Shown here piece by piece: positions 28,759 through 38,346 of a stretch of DNA of 64,000 bases. This DNA comes from Pseudomonas frederiksbergensis. GTDB taxonomy: Bacteria; Pseudomonadota; Gammaproteobacteria; Pseudomonadales; Pseudomonadaceae. Where the stretch lies: contig NZ_FNTF01000002.1 of the NCBI RefSeq assembly GCF_900105495.1, positions 278,501 to 342,500 on the forward strand, given 5' to 3'. Made by a program: the position numbers and the translations under genes. Every line of letters starts with the position of its first letter. The first letter of the stretch is position 1. A model generated the notes under the pieces. It made no database searches and was not told the origin of the DNA. It was given only the letters and a program-made list of their open reading frames with translations.

Positions 28759-29145
28759 TTACTCAGCGGATACAGCTTCACCACCGGCAGGACGATCAAC
28801 CAACTCGACGTACGCCATAGGCGCGTTGTCGCCAGTGCGGAAACCGCACTTGAGGATGCGCAGGTAGCCACCCTCACGGGTAGCGTAACGCTTGCCCAGG
28901 TCGTTGAAGAGCTTACCAACGATAGCTTTCGAACGAGTACGGTCGAAAGCCAGACGGCGGTTAGCCAGGCTGTCTGTCTTGGCCAAAGTGATCAGCGGCT
29001 CAGCAACGCGACGCAGTTCTTTAGCTTTCGGCAGTGTAGTTTTGATCAGCTCGTGCTCGAACAGCGACACTGCCATGTTTTGAAACATGGCCTTGCGGTG
29101 CGAGCTAGTGCGGCTCAGGTGACGACCACTTTTACGATGACGCAT
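28759..29145 (-). CDS. rplQ: 50S ribosomal protein L17
   Basis: This 128-aa protein begins [20 protein letters not shown], the conserved L17 N-terminus, with the family core FERTR-like [14 protein letters not shown]. It sits near the polypeptide exit tunnel of the 50S subunit. It is the last gene of the alpha operon, 42 bp after rpoA and directly before a terminator. Confidence 0.97.
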   Translation of the reverse strand: MRHRKSGRHLSRTSSHRKAMFQNMAVSLFEHELIKTTLPKAKELRRVAEPLITLAKTDSLANRRLAFDRTRSKAIVGKLFNDLGKRYATREGGYLRILKCGFRTGDNAPMAYVELVDRPAGGEAVSAE

Positions 29146-29187
29146 GGTTCATTCCTTACCAAACACGACGTTCGGTGATTACGACGA

Positions 29188-30189
29188 TCAGGCAGTCGCC
29201 TTGTCGTCCTTCTTAAGACTTGCAGGCGGCCAGTTGTCGAGGCGCATGCCGAGGGACAGACCGCGGGAGGCCAGAACGTCCTTGATTTCAGTCAAGGATT
29301 TCTTGCCAAGGTTCGGAGTCTTCAACAGCTCTACTTCGGTACGCTGAATCAGGTCACCGATGTAGTAGATGTTTTCCGCCTTAAGGCAGTTAGCCGAACG
29401 TACAGTCAGTTCCAGATCGTCAACCGGGCGAAGCAGGATCGGATCGATCTCGTCTTCCTGCTCGACAACCACTGGCTCACTGTCACCTTTGAGGTCGACG
29501 AACGCAGCCAACTGCTGTTGCAGAATGGTTGCAGCGCGGCGAATAGCCTCTTCAGGATCCAGAGTACCGTTGGTTTCCAGATCAATAACCAGCTTGTCCA
29601 GGTTAGTACGCTGTTCGACACGGGCGTTTTCCACCACGTATGCGATACGGCGAACCGGGCTGAACGAAGAGTCAAGCTGCAAGCGACCGATGCTGCGGCT
29701 TTCGTCTTCATCGCTCTGACGCGAGTCTGCCGGTTCATAACCACGACCACGAGCTACGGTGAGCTTCATGTTCAGGGCGCCGTTAGACGCCAGGTTAGCG
29801 ATTACGTGATCGGGGTTAACGATCTCGACATCATGATCCAGCTGAATATCGGCAGCGGTAACCACCCCCGAACCCTTCTTCGACAAGGTCAGCGTAACTT
29901 CGTCACGGCCGTGCAGCTTGATAGCCAGACCTTTAAGGTTCAACAGGATTTCAATTACGTCTTCCTGTACACCTTCGATGGCGCTGTACTCATGGAGCAC
30001 ACCGTCAATCTCGGCCTCGACTACTGCGCAGCCGGGCATTGAGGACAACAGGATGCGGCGCAGCGCGTTGCCCAGGGTGTGGCCAAAACCACGCTCGAGA
30101 GGCTCGAGAGTGATCTTGGCGCGGGTTGGACTGACAACCTGCACATCAATATGGCGGGGTGTCAGGAACTCATTTACCGAAATCTGCAT
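29188..30189 (-). CDS. rpoA: RNA polymerase alpha subunit
   Basis: This 333-aa protein has an N-terminal dimerisation domain (about 1-235, with [23 protein letters not shown]), a flexible acidic linker and a C-terminal domain (about 250-325). The C-terminal domain contains [15 protein letters not shown], which contacts UP elements and activators. It assembles beta and beta' into the core enzyme. It lies between rpsD (22-bp gap) and rplQ in the alpha operon. Confidence 0.98.
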   Translation of the reverse strand: MQISVNEFLTPRHIDVQVVSPTRAKITLEPLERGFGHTLGNALRRILLSSMPGCAVVEAEIDGVLHEYSAIEGVQEDVIEILLNLKGLAIKLHGRDEVTLTLSKKGSGVVTAADIQLDHDVEIVNPDHVIANLASNGALNMKLTVARGRGYEPADSRQSDEDESRSIGRLQLDSSFSPVRRIAYVVENARVEQRTNLDKLVIDLETNGTLDPEEAIRRAATILQQQLAAFVDLKGDSEPVVVEQEDEIDPILLRPVDDLELTVRSANCLKAENIYYIGDLIQRTEVELLKTPNLGKKSLTEIKDVLASRGLSLGMRLDNWPPASLKKDDKATA

Positions 30190-30211
30190 GGATGCACCTA
30201 TTTTCTAGCCC

Positions 30212-30832
30212 TTACTTGGAGTAGAGCTCGACAATCAGGCTTTCGTTGATGTCGGCGGACAGATCACTGCGAGCTGGAACGTTCTTGAAAACGCCCGACT
30301 TCTTCTCAGTGTCTACTTCTACCCATTCTACGCGGCCACGTTGGGCACACAGATCGAGAGCTTGGACAATGCGAAGTTGGTTCTTTGCTTTCTCGCGAAT
30401 CGCGACCACGTCACCAGCACGAACCTGGTACGACGGCACGTTTACGGTCTGACCGTTAACGCTTACGGATTTGTGCGATACCAGCTGACGGGATTCGGCA
30501 CGAGTAGAGCCAAAACCCATACGGTATACAACGTTGTCCAGACGGCATTCGAGCAGTTGCAACAGGTTTTCGCCAGTTGCACCTTTCTTGCCAGCAGCTT
30601 CTTTGTAGTAGCCGCTGAATTGACGCTCGAGAACGCCGTAGATACGACGGACCTTCTGCTTTTCACGCAGTTGGGTGCCGTAATCGGACTGGCGACCGCG
30701 GCGTTGGCCGTGGATACCAGGTGCTGCTTCAATGTTGCACTTCGATTCGATCGCGCGCACGCCGCTCTTCAAGAAGAGATCGGTGCCTTCGCGACGAGCG
30801 AGTTTGCATTTTGGACCAATGTAACGAGCCAT
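30212..30832 (-). CDS. rpsD: 30S ribosomal protein S4
   Basis: This 206-aa protein begins [19 protein letters not shown] and contains the S4 RNA-binding domain (about 96-160, [27 protein letters not shown]). It is a primary 16S rRNA binder. In E. coli it represses the alpha operon through the rpsM leader. Whether the leader here (31628-31686) supports this is untested. Confidence 0.98.
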   Translation of the reverse strand: MARYIGPKCKLARREGTDLFLKSGVRAIESKCNIEAAPGIHGQRRGRQSDYGTQLREKQKVRRIYGVLERQFSGYYKEAAGKKGATGENLLQLLECRLDNVVYRMGFGSTRAESRQLVSHKSVSVNGQTVNVPSYQVRAGDVVAIREKAKNQLRIVQALDLCAQRGRVEWVEVDTEKKSGVFKNVPARSDLSADINESLIVELYSK

Positions 30833-30850
30833 TCTTTACAATCTCCTGGA

Positions 30851-31240
30851 TTACACGCGGCGCTTCTTCGGCGGACGGCACCCGTTGTGCGGGATTGGCG
30901 TCACGTCGGTGATGCTGGCGATCTTGTAGCCACAGCCGTTCAAAGCGCGGACTGCAGATTCACGACCTGGGCCTGGACCTTTGACGTTGACGTCGAGGTT
31001 TTTCAGGCCGTATTCCAGCGCAGCTTGACCAGCACGTTCAGCAGCTACTTGAGCAGCAAACGGGGTGGACTTGCGGGAACCGCGGAAACCCGAACCACCG
31101 GAGGTAGCCCAGGAAAGAGCGTTACCTTGACGGTCGGTGATGGTCACGATTGTGTTGTTAAAAGACGCGTGGATGTGGGCGATGCCATCAACCACTGTCT
31201 TTTTGACTTTTTTACGAGGACGAGCAGCAGGTTTAGCCAT
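30851..31240 (-). CDS. rpsK: 30S ribosomal protein S11
   Basis: This 129-aa protein has the conserved [20 protein letters not shown] block and the terminal [17 protein letters not shown] tail ([13 protein letters not shown]). It lines the platform of the 30S subunit near the mRNA exit. It lies 30 bp after rpsM. Confidence 0.98.
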   Translation of the reverse strand: MAKPAARPRKKVKKTVVDGIAHIHASFNNTIVTITDRQGNALSWATSGGSGFRGSRKSTPFAAQVAAERAGQAALEYGLKNLDVNVKGPGPGRESAVRALNGCGYKIASITDVTPIPHNGCRPPKKRRV

Positions 31241-31270
31241 GATTAATTTCCTGTCGATTCGCTGGGGCGA

Positions 31271-31627
31271 TTACTTGCGGATCGGCTTACGCGGACCTTT
31301 ACGGGTACGCGCGTTAGTCTTGGTACGCTGACCGCGCACTGGAAGACCACGACGATGACGCAGACCGCGATAGCAACCGAGGTCCATCAAACGCTTGATT
31401 TTCATGTTGATTTCGCGACGCAGGTCACCTTCAGTGGTGAACTTCGCCACTTCGCCACGCAGCTGTTCAATCTGCTCGTCGCTCAGATCTTTGATCTTTG
31501 CGGCTGGGTTTACCCCAGTCACTGCACAGATCTTCTGTGCAGTAGTGCGACCAACACCATAGATGTAGGTCAGCGAGATAACAGTATGCTTGTTATCTGG
31601 AATGTTAACGCCTGCAATACGGGCCAT
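31271..31627 (-). CDS. rpsM: 30S ribosomal protein S13
   Basis: This 118-aa protein begins [21 protein letters not shown] and ends with the basic [16 protein letters not shown] tail that reaches the P-site tRNA. It is the first gene of the alpha operon, behind a clear promoter (31687-31715) and a leader of about 55-60 nt. Confidence 0.98.
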   Translation of the reverse strand: MARIAGVNIPDNKHTVISLTYIYGVGRTTAQKICAVTGVNPAAKIKDLSDEQIEQLRGEVAKFTTEGDLRREINMKIKRLMDLGCYRGLRHRRGLPVRGQRTKTNARTRKGPRKPIRK

Positions 31628-31686
31628 TCAGTGGGACTCCAATTGACAGCTACCTACGCCCCGGAAGCCAAGAAATAGGGCGCGAG

Positions 31687-31715
31687 ATAATATCGCTGTA
31701 ATAACAAATAATCAA
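31687..31715 (-). promoter_or_regulatory. Sigma-70 promoter of the alpha operon
   Basis: On the minus strand TTGATT (31715-31710), a 17-bp spacer, then TATTAT (31692-31687) is followed by the GC-rich discriminator CTCGCGCCC, typical of stringently controlled promoters. The -35 overlaps the 3' edge of the upstream terminator hairpin. Confidence 0.75.
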
Positions 31716-31739
31716 CCCGGTAGCGCACTAGCTACCGGG
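31716..31739 (-). terminator. Hairpin at the end of the spc operon (before rpsM)
   Basis: A 9-bp perfect stem CCCGGTAGC / GCTACCGGG with a 6-base loop lies 18 bp after the rpmJ stop. It is followed on the minus strand by T-rich GTTGATTATTTGTTATT, which also forms the alpha-operon -35 region. It probably gives partial termination. Confidence 0.7.
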
Positions 31740-31757
31740 CTTGAAGCACAATCACAC

Positions 31758-31874
31758 TCAGCCTTGGCGCTGTTTGTGACGCGGTTCCGCGCTGCAAATT
31801 ACTCGAACAACACCTTCGCGGCGAATAATCTTGCAGTTACGGCACAGCTTTTTCACCGATGCACGAACTTTCAT
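31758..31874 (-). CDS. rpmJ: 50S ribosomal protein L36
   Basis: This 38-aa protein reads [19 protein letters not shown] onward. It has the complete zinc-ribbon ligands Cys11, Cys14, Cys27 and His33, so it is the zinc-binding (C+) form rather than the zinc-independent paralogue. It is the last gene of the spc operon, 27 bp after secY. Confidence 0.96.
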
Positions 31875-31901
31875 CACCAACTCCTCGAACCTTATGGGTA
31901 C

Positions 31902-33230
31902 TCAGCGCAACATGCCGCTGCCGTAACCCTTCAGGTTGGCTTTCTTCATCAGGGATTCGTACTGGTGCGAAACGAGGTGCGATTGTACTTGGGACATGAA
32001 GTCCATCACAACCACGACGACGATCAGCAACGAGGTCCCGCCAAGGTAGAACGGAACGTTTGCCGCAACCACCAGGAACTGGGGCAACAGACACACGGCC
32101 GTCATATATAGAGCACCGAACAGGGTCAAACGAGTCAGAACGCCATCAATGTAGCGCGCAGACTGCTCACCTGGACGGATGCCCGGAATAAAGGCACCGG
32201 ACTTCTTCAGGTTTTCCGCTACGTCTTTCGGATTGAACATCAACGCCGTATAGAAGAAGCAGAAGAAAATAATCCCTGCACTAAACAGCAGAATATTCAA
32301 CGGCTGACCAGGAGCGATCGACTGCGAGATGTCCTGCAGCCAGCCCATACCTTCAGACTGACCGAACCAGGTACCCAACGAAGCCGGGAACAGCAAAATG
32401 CTGCTCGCGAAAATGGCCGGAATAACACCGGCCATGTTCACCTTCAACGGCAAGTGGCTAGTCTGCGCAGCAAAGACCTTACGGCCTTGCTGACGCTTGG
32501 CGTAATGAACAGCAATACGACGCTGACCACGCTCAATGAACACCACGAAACCGATAATCGCTACTGCCAGCAAACCGATGGCAACCAGGGCAAAAATGTT
32601 GATATCACCCTGACGCGCAGACTCGAAAGACTGCCCGATCGCTCTCGGAAGACCGGCGACGATACCTGCGAAAATCAACATCGAGATACCGTTGCCAACA
32701 CCACGCTCAGTAATCTGCTCACCCAGCCACATCATGAACATCGCACCAGCCACAAACGTGGATACCGCGACGAAATGGAAGCCAAAGTCACCAGTGAACG
32801 CAACGCCCTGCCCTGCCAGACCAATGGACATGCCAATAGCCTGAACGAGAGCGAGGACGACAGTGCCGTAGCGGGTGTACTGAGCGATCTTGCGACGCCC
32901 AGCTTCACCTTCCTTCTTCAACTGCTCCAGCTGTGGGCTGACGGCGGTCATCAGCTGCATGATGATCGATGCCGAGATGTACGGCATGATCCCCAATGCA
33001 AAGATGCTCATCCGCTCCAGCGCACCGCCGGAAAACATGTTGAACAAGCTAAGAATGGTCCCCTCATTCTGTCGAAACAGGTCCGCGAGTCGGTCCGGGT
33101 TGATACCTGGAACCGGGATGTGTGCGCCTATTCGGTAGACGATAATCGCCAAGAATAGAAAACGCAGACGAGCCCAGAGTTCAGACATACCGCCTTTGCC
33201 GAGCGCAGAGAGAGCACCTTGCTTAGCCAT
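31902..33230 (-). CDS. secY: Protein translocase channel subunit SecY
   Basis: This 442-aa inner-membrane protein has 10 hydrophobic helices. It contains [13 protein letters not shown] near the N-terminus, the conserved [14 protein letters not shown] (helix 2, plug/gate region) and the cytoplasmic loop [18 protein letters not shown]. With SecE (also in this window) and SecG it forms the export channel. Its start directly abuts the rplO stop (33231), giving tight coupling, as usual in the spc operon. Confidence 0.98.
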   Translation of the reverse strand: MAKQGALSALGKGGMSELWARLRFLFLAIIVYRIGAHIPVPGINPDRLADLFRQNEGTILSLFNMFSGGALERMSIFALGIMPYISASIIMQLMTAVSPQLEQLKKEGEAGRRKIAQYTRYGTVVLALVQAIGMSIGLAGQGVAFTGDFGFHFVAVSTFVAGAMFMMWLGEQITERGVGNGISMLIFAGIVAGLPRAIGQSFESARQGDINIFALVAIGLLAVAIIGFVVFIERGQRRIAVHYAKRQQGRKVFAAQTSHLPLKVNMAGVIPAIFASSILLFPASLGTWFGQSEGMGWLQDISQSIAPGQPLNILLFSAGIIFFCFFYTALMFNPKDVAENLKKSGAFIPGIRPGEQSARYIDGVLTRLTLFGALYMTAVCLLPQFLVVAANVPFYLGGTSLLIVVVVVMDFMSQVQSHLVSHQYESLMKKANLKGYGSGMLR

Positions 33231-33668
33231 TTATTCCTCGAACTTGCCGCCAGCTGCTTCGATAGCCGCACGCGCACCTTTGGTGGCGCCGATTCCCTTT
33301 CCGATGGTAACAGCGCGAGTAACTTCGCCGGACAGCATGATTTTCACACGCTGAACGTTGACGTTGATCACGTTGGCATCTTTCAGGGACTGCACGGTGA
33401 CGATGTCGCCTTCCACTTTAGCCAGCTCGGACAAACGCACTTCTGCGCGATCCATGGCCTTCAGGGAAACGAAACCGAACTTCGGCAGGCGACGATGCAG
33501 CGGCTGTTGACCGCCTTCAAAGCCTGGAGCAATGGTGCCACCGGAGCGGGAGGACTGACCTTTGTGGCCACGGCCACCGGTCTTACCCAAACCACTACCG
33601 ATACCACGGCCCGGACGATGCTTTTCGCGACGGGAACCCGGCGCTGGACTCAGATCATTGAGTTTCAT
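33231..33668 (-). CDS. rplO: 50S ribosomal protein L15
   Basis: This 145-aa protein begins [21 protein letters not shown] followed by the Gly-rich [17 protein letters not shown] extension that threads into 23S rRNA. It lies 3 bp after rpmD and immediately before secY. Confidence 0.98.
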   Translation of the reverse strand: MKLNDLSPAPGSRREKHRPGRGIGSGLGKTGGRGHKGQSSRSGGTIAPGFEGGQQPLHRRLPKFGFVSLKAMDRAEVRLSELAKVEGDIVTVQSLKDANVINVNVQRVKIMLSGEVTRAVTIGKGIGATKGARAAIEAAGGKFEE

Positions 33669-33671
33669 CGA

Positions 33672-33848
33672 TTAACCCTCGACACGCAGCATGTAGTAAG
33701 CCTTGTTGATCATCCCGCGATTCTCGGGAGTATCAAGTACTTCTACAGTGTGACCGATGCGACGCAGACCCAGACCCTTAACGCACAGTTTGTGGTTAGG
33801 GATGCGGCCGGTCATGCTTTTGATCAGCGTAACTTTAACGGTAGCCAT
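33672..33848 (-). CDS. rpmD: 50S ribosomal protein L30
   Basis: This 58-aa protein reads [20 protein letters not shown] onward and ends [11 protein letters not shown]. It contains the L30 signature [22 protein letters not shown]. It is a short gene between rpsE (2-bp gap) and rplO in the spc operon. Confidence 0.96.
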   Translation of the reverse strand: MATVKVTLIKSMTGRIPNHKLCVKGLGLRRIGHTVEVLDTPENRGMINKAYYMLRVEG

Positions 33849-33850
33849 GA

Positions 33851-34351
33851 TCAGAAGATCTCCTTGACGCTTTTGCCACGCTTGGCGGCAATGGATTCAG
33901 GAGACTGCATAGCTTTCAAACCTTTGAAAGTGGCGTGAACCACGTTTACCGGGTTAGTCGAGCCGTAGCACTTGGCCAGAACGTTCTGAACGCCAGCAAC
34001 TTCGAGAACAGCACGCATAGCGCCGCCAGCGATGATACCGGTACCTTCAGAAGCAGGCTGCATGTACACCTTCGAAGCGCCGTGACCGGACTTCATTGCG
34101 TACTGCAGAGTGGTGCCGTTCAGATCAACTTGGATCATGTTGCGGCGAGCAGCTTCCATTGCCTTCTGGATCGCAGCAGGCACTTCACGCGACTTGCCAC
34201 GGCCGAAGCCAACACGCCCTTTACCATCACCAACCACGGTCAACGCGGTGAAAGTGAAGATACGGCCGCCTTTAACGGTTTTGGCTACGCGGTTAACTTG
34301 AACCAGCTTCTCGATGTAGCCTTCGTCGCGCTTTTGGTCGTTATTTGACAT
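33851..34351 (-). CDS. rpsE: 30S ribosomal protein S5
   Basis: This 166-aa protein has the double-stranded RNA-binding N-terminal part ([25 protein letters not shown]) and the C-terminal domain with [26 protein letters not shown]. It helps decoding accuracy with S4. The spectinomycin-related loop (VAKTVKGGR) looks wild type. Confidence 0.98.
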   Translation of the reverse strand: MSNNDQKRDEGYIEKLVQVNRVAKTVKGGRIFTFTALTVVGDGKGRVGFGRGKSREVPAAIQKAMEAARRNMIQVDLNGTTLQYAMKSGHGASKVYMQPASEGTGIIAGGAMRAVLEVAGVQNVLAKCYGSTNPVNVVHATFKGLKAMQSPESIAAKRGKSVKEIF

Positions 34352-34354
34352 AAC

Positions 34355-34705
34355 TTAGAACTCCAGCCCAGCTTCACGAGCAGCATCAGCCAGCGCCTTG
34401 ACGCGGCCGTGATACTTGAAGCCAGAGCGGTCGAAAGCCACCTGCGAGACGCCAGCGGCTTTAGCACGCGTAGCGACCAGCTGGCCAACCTTAGTGGCCG
34501 CGTCGATGTTGCCAGTGGCGCCATCACGCAGTTCTTTATCCAAAGTCGAGGCAGATGCCAGGACTTTGTTGCCGTCGGCCGAAATGACCTGGGCGTAGAT
34601 GTGCTGCGACGAGCGGAACACGCAGAGACGCACGACTTCGAGTTCGTGCATTTTCAGGCGTGCTTTGCGAGCGCGACGCAGTCGAGTAACTTTTTTGTCG
34701 GTCAT
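34355..34705 (-). CDS. rplR: 50S ribosomal protein L18
   Basis: This 116-aa protein begins [21 protein letters not shown] and ends with the family tail [26 protein letters not shown]. It binds 5S rRNA, which is itself encoded in this window. It lies 3 bp from rpsE and 10 bp after rplF. Confidence 0.98.
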   Translation of the reverse strand: MTDKKVTRLRRARKARLKMHELEVVRLCVFRSSQHIYAQVISADGNKVLASASTLDKELRDGATGNIDAATKVGQLVATRAKAAGVSQVAFDRSGFKYHGRVKALADAAREAGLEF

Positions 34706-34715
34706 TTGCTATGCC

Positions 34716-35249
34716 CTACTTCTTCTTGGCTTCTTTACGACGGACGACTTCGTCCGCGTAGCGCACACCTTTGCCTTTGTACGGCTCTGGTGGACGGAAG
34801 TCGCGGATCTCGGCGGCCACTTGACCTACCAGCTGCTTATCGATGCCCTTGATCAGGATATCGGTCTGGCTAGGAGTCTCAGCGGTGATGCCTTCCGGCA
34901 GTTCATAATCCACTGGGTGCGAGAAGCCAAGAGCCAGGTTCAGCACTGTGCCTTTTGCTTGCGCTTTGTAACCAACACCGACCAGCTGGAGCTTGCGCTC
35001 GAAGCCTTGGCTTACGCCTTGGACCATGTTGTTTACCAACGCACGAGTGGTACCAGCCATTGCGCGAGTTTGTTGATCGCCATTGCGAGCAGCGAAACGC
35101 AGCTCACCAGCTTCTTCAACGATCTCAACGGACGAATGGATGTTCAGTTCGAGAGTACCCTTGGCACCCTTCACCGAAAGCTGTTGGCCTGCGAATTTGA
35201 CTTCGACACCGGCTGGCAGCTTAACGGGGTTCTTAGCGACGCGTGACAT
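34716..35249 (-). CDS. rplF: 50S ribosomal protein L6
   Basis: This 177-aa protein begins [17 protein letters not shown] and contains the two L6 repeats and the signature [16 protein letters not shown]. It lies near the factor-binding site of the 50S subunit. It follows rpsH with a 12-bp gap. Confidence 0.98.
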   Translation of the reverse strand: MSRVAKNPVKLPAGVEVKFAGQQLSVKGAKGTLELNIHSSVEIVEEAGELRFAARNGDQQTRAMAGTTRALVNNMVQGVSQGFERKLQLVGVGYKAQAKGTVLNLALGFSHPVDYELPEGITAETPSQTDILIKGIDKQLVGQVAAEIRDFRPPEPYKGKGVRYADEVVRRKEAKKK

Positions 35250-35261
35250 GCTTATCCCCCC

Positions 35262-35654
35262 TTAGAACACAGTGCAAAGAACTTCGCCGCCGACACCGGC
35301 AGCGCGCGCAGCACGATCCGTCATCACACCTTTGTTGGTGGAGACGATAGACACACCGAGACCGCCACGAACTTTTGGCAGATCATCGACGGACTTGTAC
35401 TGACGCAGGCCTGGACGGCTAACGCGCTTCACTTCCTCGATGACCGGACGGCCTTCGAAGTACTTCAGCTCGATGGACAGCAGTGGTTTGATTTCGCTGC
35501 TGATCTGATAACCCGCAATGTAACCTTCGTCCTTCAGGACTTTGGCAACAGCTACCTTCAAAGTAGAAGATGGCATGCTTACGACGGACTTTTCAGCCAT
35601 CTGGGCATTACGGATTCGAGTTAGCATGTCCGCTAACGGGTCCTGCATACTCAT
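35262..35654 (-). CDS. rpsH: 30S ribosomal protein S8
   Basis: This 130-aa protein begins [18 protein letters not shown] and carries the RNA-binding signature [23 protein letters not shown]. In E. coli S8 is the autogenous repressor of the spc operon. Here it is the first gene after an internal promoter and a hairpin-containing leader (35663-35758), separated from rpsN by an unusually long 209 bp. GGAG lies upstream of the start. Confidence 0.98.
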   Translation of the reverse strand: MSMQDPLADMLTRIRNAQMAEKSVVSMPSSTLKVAVAKVLKDEGYIAGYQISSEIKPLLSIELKYFEGRPVIEEVKRVSRPGLRQYKSVDDLPKVRGGLGVSIVSTNKGVMTDRAARAAGVGGEVLCTVF

Positions 35655-35674
35655 GGGCTAGACGCTCCTAATAC

Positions 35675-35696
35675 AAAAAAATTAGCCTTGCGGCTA
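35675..35696 (-). terminator. Possible attenuator in the rpsH leader
   Basis: On the minus strand TAGCC-GCAA-GGCTA forms a 5-bp stem with a GNRA-type tetraloop, followed by A and seven T. It ends about 20 bases before the rpsH start. The stem is short, so termination would be partial or conditional. A seven-codon frame (MDELGDK and two stops, 35720 down to 35694) ends at its 5' arm but lacks a ribosome-binding site. Confidence 0.5.
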
Positions 35697-35752
35697 CTAC
35701 TTGTCGCCGAGCTCATCCATGCGGAAAAAGCACGGGCTCAGGCGAGCCGGGT

Positions 35753-35781
35753 ATTCTAGACACACCCCACAAATGAATCAA
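35753..35781 (-). promoter_or_regulatory. Internal sigma-70 promoter of the spc operon, before rpsH
   Basis: On the minus strand TTGATT (35781-35776), a 17-bp spacer, then TAGAAT (35758-35753) has a GC-rich start region (ACCCGGCTCGCC). The -35 sits within the 3' arm of the hairpin at 35774-35803. The predicted start near 35747 leaves a leader of about 90 nt before rpsH. Confidence 0.72.
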
Positions 35782-35803
35782 GCCCCAAAAGGGGCTTGAT
35801 TCA
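35774..35803 (-). terminator. Perfect hairpin between rpsN and rpsH
   Basis: A 13-bp perfect stem TGAATCAAGCCCC / GGGGCTTGATTCA has an AAAA loop (TTTT on the transcript). Only a short T stretch (ATTTG) follows on the minus strand, so it may pause or process the transcript rather than fully terminate it. It lies about 60 bp after the rpsN stop. A smaller GGATC-GCAA-GATCC hairpin (35829-35842) precedes it. Confidence 0.6.
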
Positions 35804-35863
35804 AGTTCAAGGTCACCGGCGGTCAGGATCTTGCGATCCCGAACACCGAGACTTTGATAGTGC

Positions 35864-36169
35864 TTACCAGCTGGCTTTAACCAGACCAGGTACGTCACCA
35901 CGCATTGCAGCTTCACGCAGTTTGTTACGGCCGAGGCCGAACTTGCGGTAAACGCCGTGTGGACGACCGGTCAGGCGGCAGCGGTTACGCATGCGCGAAG
36001 CGCTTGCGTCACGTGGCTGCTTCTGCAGAGCGACTGTAGCTTCCCAACGTGCTTCTGGACTTGCGTTCAGATCGACGATGATAGCTTTCAGTGCTGCACG
36101 CTTTTTGGCGTACTTGGCAACCGTGAGCTGACGCTTCAGCTCGCGGTTTTTCATGCTCATCTTGGCCAT
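35864..36169 (-). CDS. rpsN: 30S ribosomal protein S14
   Basis: This 101-aa protein is the long, zinc-independent S14 form, with no CXXC pairs. It ends with the signature [30 protein letters not shown] use the ATG at 36169 ([13 protein letters not shown]); the frame upstream is open but not family sequence. It lies 13 bp after rplE and is followed by a 209-bp regulatory gap. Confidence 0.97.
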   Translation of the reverse strand: MAKMSMKNRELKRQLTVAKYAKKRAALKAIIVDLNASPEARWEATVALQKQPRDASASRMRNRCRLTGRPHGVYRKFGLGRNKLREAAMRGDVPGLVKASW

Positions 36170-36182
36170 TTTCCTACTCCAA

Positions 36183-36722
36183 TCAGTTGCGGAACGGGAA
36201 TTTGAAAGCACGCAACAGGGCGCGACCTTCATCATCGTTCTTGGCAGTGGTGGTCAGGGTAATGTCCAGACCGCGGAGAGCATCGATCTTGTCGTAGTCG
36301 ATTTCCGGGAAGATGATCTGCTCTTTAACGCCCATGCTGTAGTTACCACGACCATCGAAGGACTTGGCATTCAGGCCGCGGAAGTCGCGAACCCGAGGCA
36401 GGGAGATCGACAGCAGACGATCCAGGAACTCGTACATACGCTCACGGCGCAGGGTCACTTTGACGCCGATCGGCCAACCTTCACGGACTTTAAAGCCAGC
36501 GATGGATTTCCGAGCGTAGGTCACAACGACTTTCTGGCCGGTGATCTTTTCCAGGTCGGCAACAGCGTGCTCGATGACTTTTTTGTCACCGACCGCTTCG
36601 CCCAGACCCATGTTCAGGGTGATTTTGGTAACGCGTGGAACTTCCATCACGTTCGAAAGCTTAAGTTCTTCCTTAAGCTTCGGTGCGATTTCCTTCCAGT
36701 AAATCTCTTTTAGTCGTGCCAT
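36183..36722 (-). CDS. rplE: 50S ribosomal protein L5
   Basis: This 179-aa protein has the L5 blocks [22 protein letters not shown] and [15 protein letters not shown] [20 protein letters not shown]. It binds 5S rRNA and contacts P-site tRNA. It lies 20 bp after rplX. Confidence 0.98.
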   Translation of the reverse strand: MARLKEIYWKEIAPKLKEELKLSNVMEVPRVTKITLNMGLGEAVGDKKVIEHAVADLEKITGQKVVVTYARKSIAGFKVREGWPIGVKVTLRRERMYEFLDRLLSISLPRVRDFRGLNAKSFDGRGNYSMGVKEQIIFPEIDYDKIDALRGLDITLTTTAKNDDEGRALLRAFKFPFRN

Positions 36723-36742
36723 GGTCTTCTACCTAGCAGTGT

Positions 36743-37057
36743 TCAAGCATCAACCGCTTTTTGGGTCGACTTGAAGACACGAATTTTCTTGCCGTCTTCT
36801 ACTTTGAAACCAACGCGGTCAGCCTTGTTGGTTTCGCCGTTGAAAATGGCGACGTTAGAAGCGTCCAGTGGAGCTTCTTTTTCGACGATACCGCCTTGTA
36901 CGCCCGACGCCGGGTTAGGCTTGGTATGACGCTTAACCAGGTTCAGACCACCAATAACCAGACGGTTATTAGCGAGAACCTTAAGCACCTTACCGCGCTT
37001 ACCTTTGTCTTTGCCGGCGATCACGATGATCTCGTCGTCACGACGAATCTTTTGCAT
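36743..37057 (-). CDS. rplX: 50S ribosomal protein L24
   Basis: This 104-aa protein begins [22 protein letters not shown], a KOW motif, with [13 protein letters not shown] following. It is an early 23S rRNA assembly initiator. It lies 11 bp after rplN. Confidence 0.98.
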   Translation of the reverse strand: MQKIRRDDEIIVIAGKDKGKRGKVLKVLANNRLVIGGLNLVKRHTKPNPASGVQGGIVEKEAPLDASNVAIFNGETNKADRVGFKVEDGKKIRVFKSTQKAVDA

Positions 37058-37068
37058 GTCGGATCTCC

Positions 37069-37437
37069 TTACAGCACTTCTGGGGCGAGCGAGACGATCT
37101 TCATGAACTTCTCAGTACGAAGTTCACGGGTCACTGGCCCAAAGATACGGGTGCCGATCGGCTCTTGCTTGTTGTTCAGAAGAACAGCAGCGTTGCCATC
37201 AAAGCGGATAATGGAGCCATCAGCACGGCGTACGCCGTGACGAGTGCGGACTACAACAGCAGTCATCACTTGGCCTTTTTTCACTTTACCGCGAGGAATT
37301 GCTTCCTTGACGGTAACTTTGATGATGTCACCGATACCAGCGTAACGACGATGGGAGCCACCCAGCACCTTGATGCACATAACACGGCGAGCGCCGCTGT
37401 TATCGGCCACATCGAGCATGGATTGAGTCTGAATCAT
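37069..37437 (-). CDS. rplN: 50S ribosomal protein L14
   Basis: This 122-aa protein begins [21 protein letters not shown] and contains the family signature [21 protein letters not shown] at the C-terminus. In E. coli it starts the spc operon. Only 23 bp separate it from rpsQ here and no promoter is visible, so the S10 and spc units look continuous at this point. Confidence 0.98.
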   Translation of the reverse strand: MIQTQSMLDVADNSGARRVMCIKVLGGSHRRYAGIGDIIKVTVKEAIPRGKVKKGQVMTAVVVRTRHGVRRADGSIIRFDGNAAVLLNNKQEPIGTRIFGPVTRELRTEKFMKIVSLAPEVL

Positions 37438-37460
37438 ATAATTTCTCCGACCCCTAGTCC

Positions 37461-37727
37461 TTAGACTTCCACAGCGCGTTCGAGAACATCAACCAATGCC
37501 CAAGACTTGGTCTTGGCCAGCGGACGAGTTTCACGAATAGTGACTTTGTCGCCGATGTGGCACTGATTGGTTTCGTCGTGCGCGTGCAGCTTAGTCGAAC
37601 GCTTAACGTATTTACCGTAGATCGGGTGCTTAACGCGACGCTCGATCAGAACGGTGATGGTTTTGTCCATCTTGTCGCTGACAACACGGCCAGTCAGCGT
37701 ACGGACAGTTTTTTCGGCTTCAGCCAT
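37461..37727 (-). CDS. rpsQ: 30S ribosomal protein S17
   Basis: This 88-aa OB-fold protein has the blocks [21 protein letters not shown] and the signature [18 protein letters not shown]. It is a primary 16S rRNA binder. It lies 2 bp after rpmC. Confidence 0.98.
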   Translation of the reverse strand: MAEAEKTVRTLTGRVVSDKMDKTITVLIERRVKHPIYGKYVKRSTKLHAHDETNQCHIGDKVTIRETRPLAKTKSWALVDVLERAVEV

Positions 37728-37729
37728 GA

Positions 37730-37921
37730 TTACTTACCTGCCTGCTGGTTAAGCACAGTCTTCACGCGAGCGATGTCACGTTTAACTTGCGAGAGCAGAT
37801 GAGACTGCCCCAACTGGCCAGTTGCTTTCTGCATACGCAGATTGAACTGGTCGCGCAGCAGGCCGAGCAGTTGCTCGTTCAGCTGCTGTGCGGATTTTTC
37901 ACGAAGTTCATTCGCTTTCAT
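37730..37921 (-). CDS. rpmC: 50S ribosomal protein L29
   Basis: This 63-aa helical protein begins [19 protein letters not shown]. The ATG at 37921 is chosen over a GTG one codon earlier because it gives the canonical N-terminus and shares one base with the rplP stop (TGATG). It lies at the exit tunnel, next to L23, and helps bind signal recognition particle and trigger factor. Confidence 0.97.
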
Positions 37922-38334
37922 CACATCACCGTCCGTTTAACAAAGGCGGTGGCGAGCGGCAGCTTTGCAGCAGCCAGGGCAAAAGCCTCACGCGCCAGCT
38001 CTTCAGTAACACCCTCGATTTCATACAGGACTTTGCCTGGCTGAATCTGGGCAACCCAGTACTCCACACTACCCTTACCTTTACCCATCCGAACTTCGAG
38101 TGGCTTTTTGGAAATAGGCTTGTCCGGGAATACACGGATCCAGATCTTGCCGCCACGTTTAACGTGACGGGTCAGAGCACGACGCGCTGACTCGATCTGA
38201 CGAGCGGTGAGACGACCACGAGCTACAGACTTCAGCGCGAACTCGCCGAAGCTGACTTTGCTACCGCGCTGTGCCAGACCACGGTTGTGGCCTGTCATCT
38301 GCTTGCGGAACTTCGTACGCTTTGGTTGCAACAT
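37921..38334 (-). CDS. rplP: 50S ribosomal protein L16
   Basis: This 137-aa protein begins [21 protein letters not shown] and contains the [19 protein letters not shown] block. It lies near the A-site tRNA elbow and peptidyl transferase centre. It lies 12 bp after rpsC. Confidence 0.98.
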
Positions 38335-38346
38335 TTGGCGTACCCC

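Noticed and set aside
35694..35720. A seven-codon leader peptide (MDELGDK) before rpsH
   Set aside because: It ends neatly at the attenuator stem, but no ribosome-binding site precedes it. I mention it in the finding but not as a gene.
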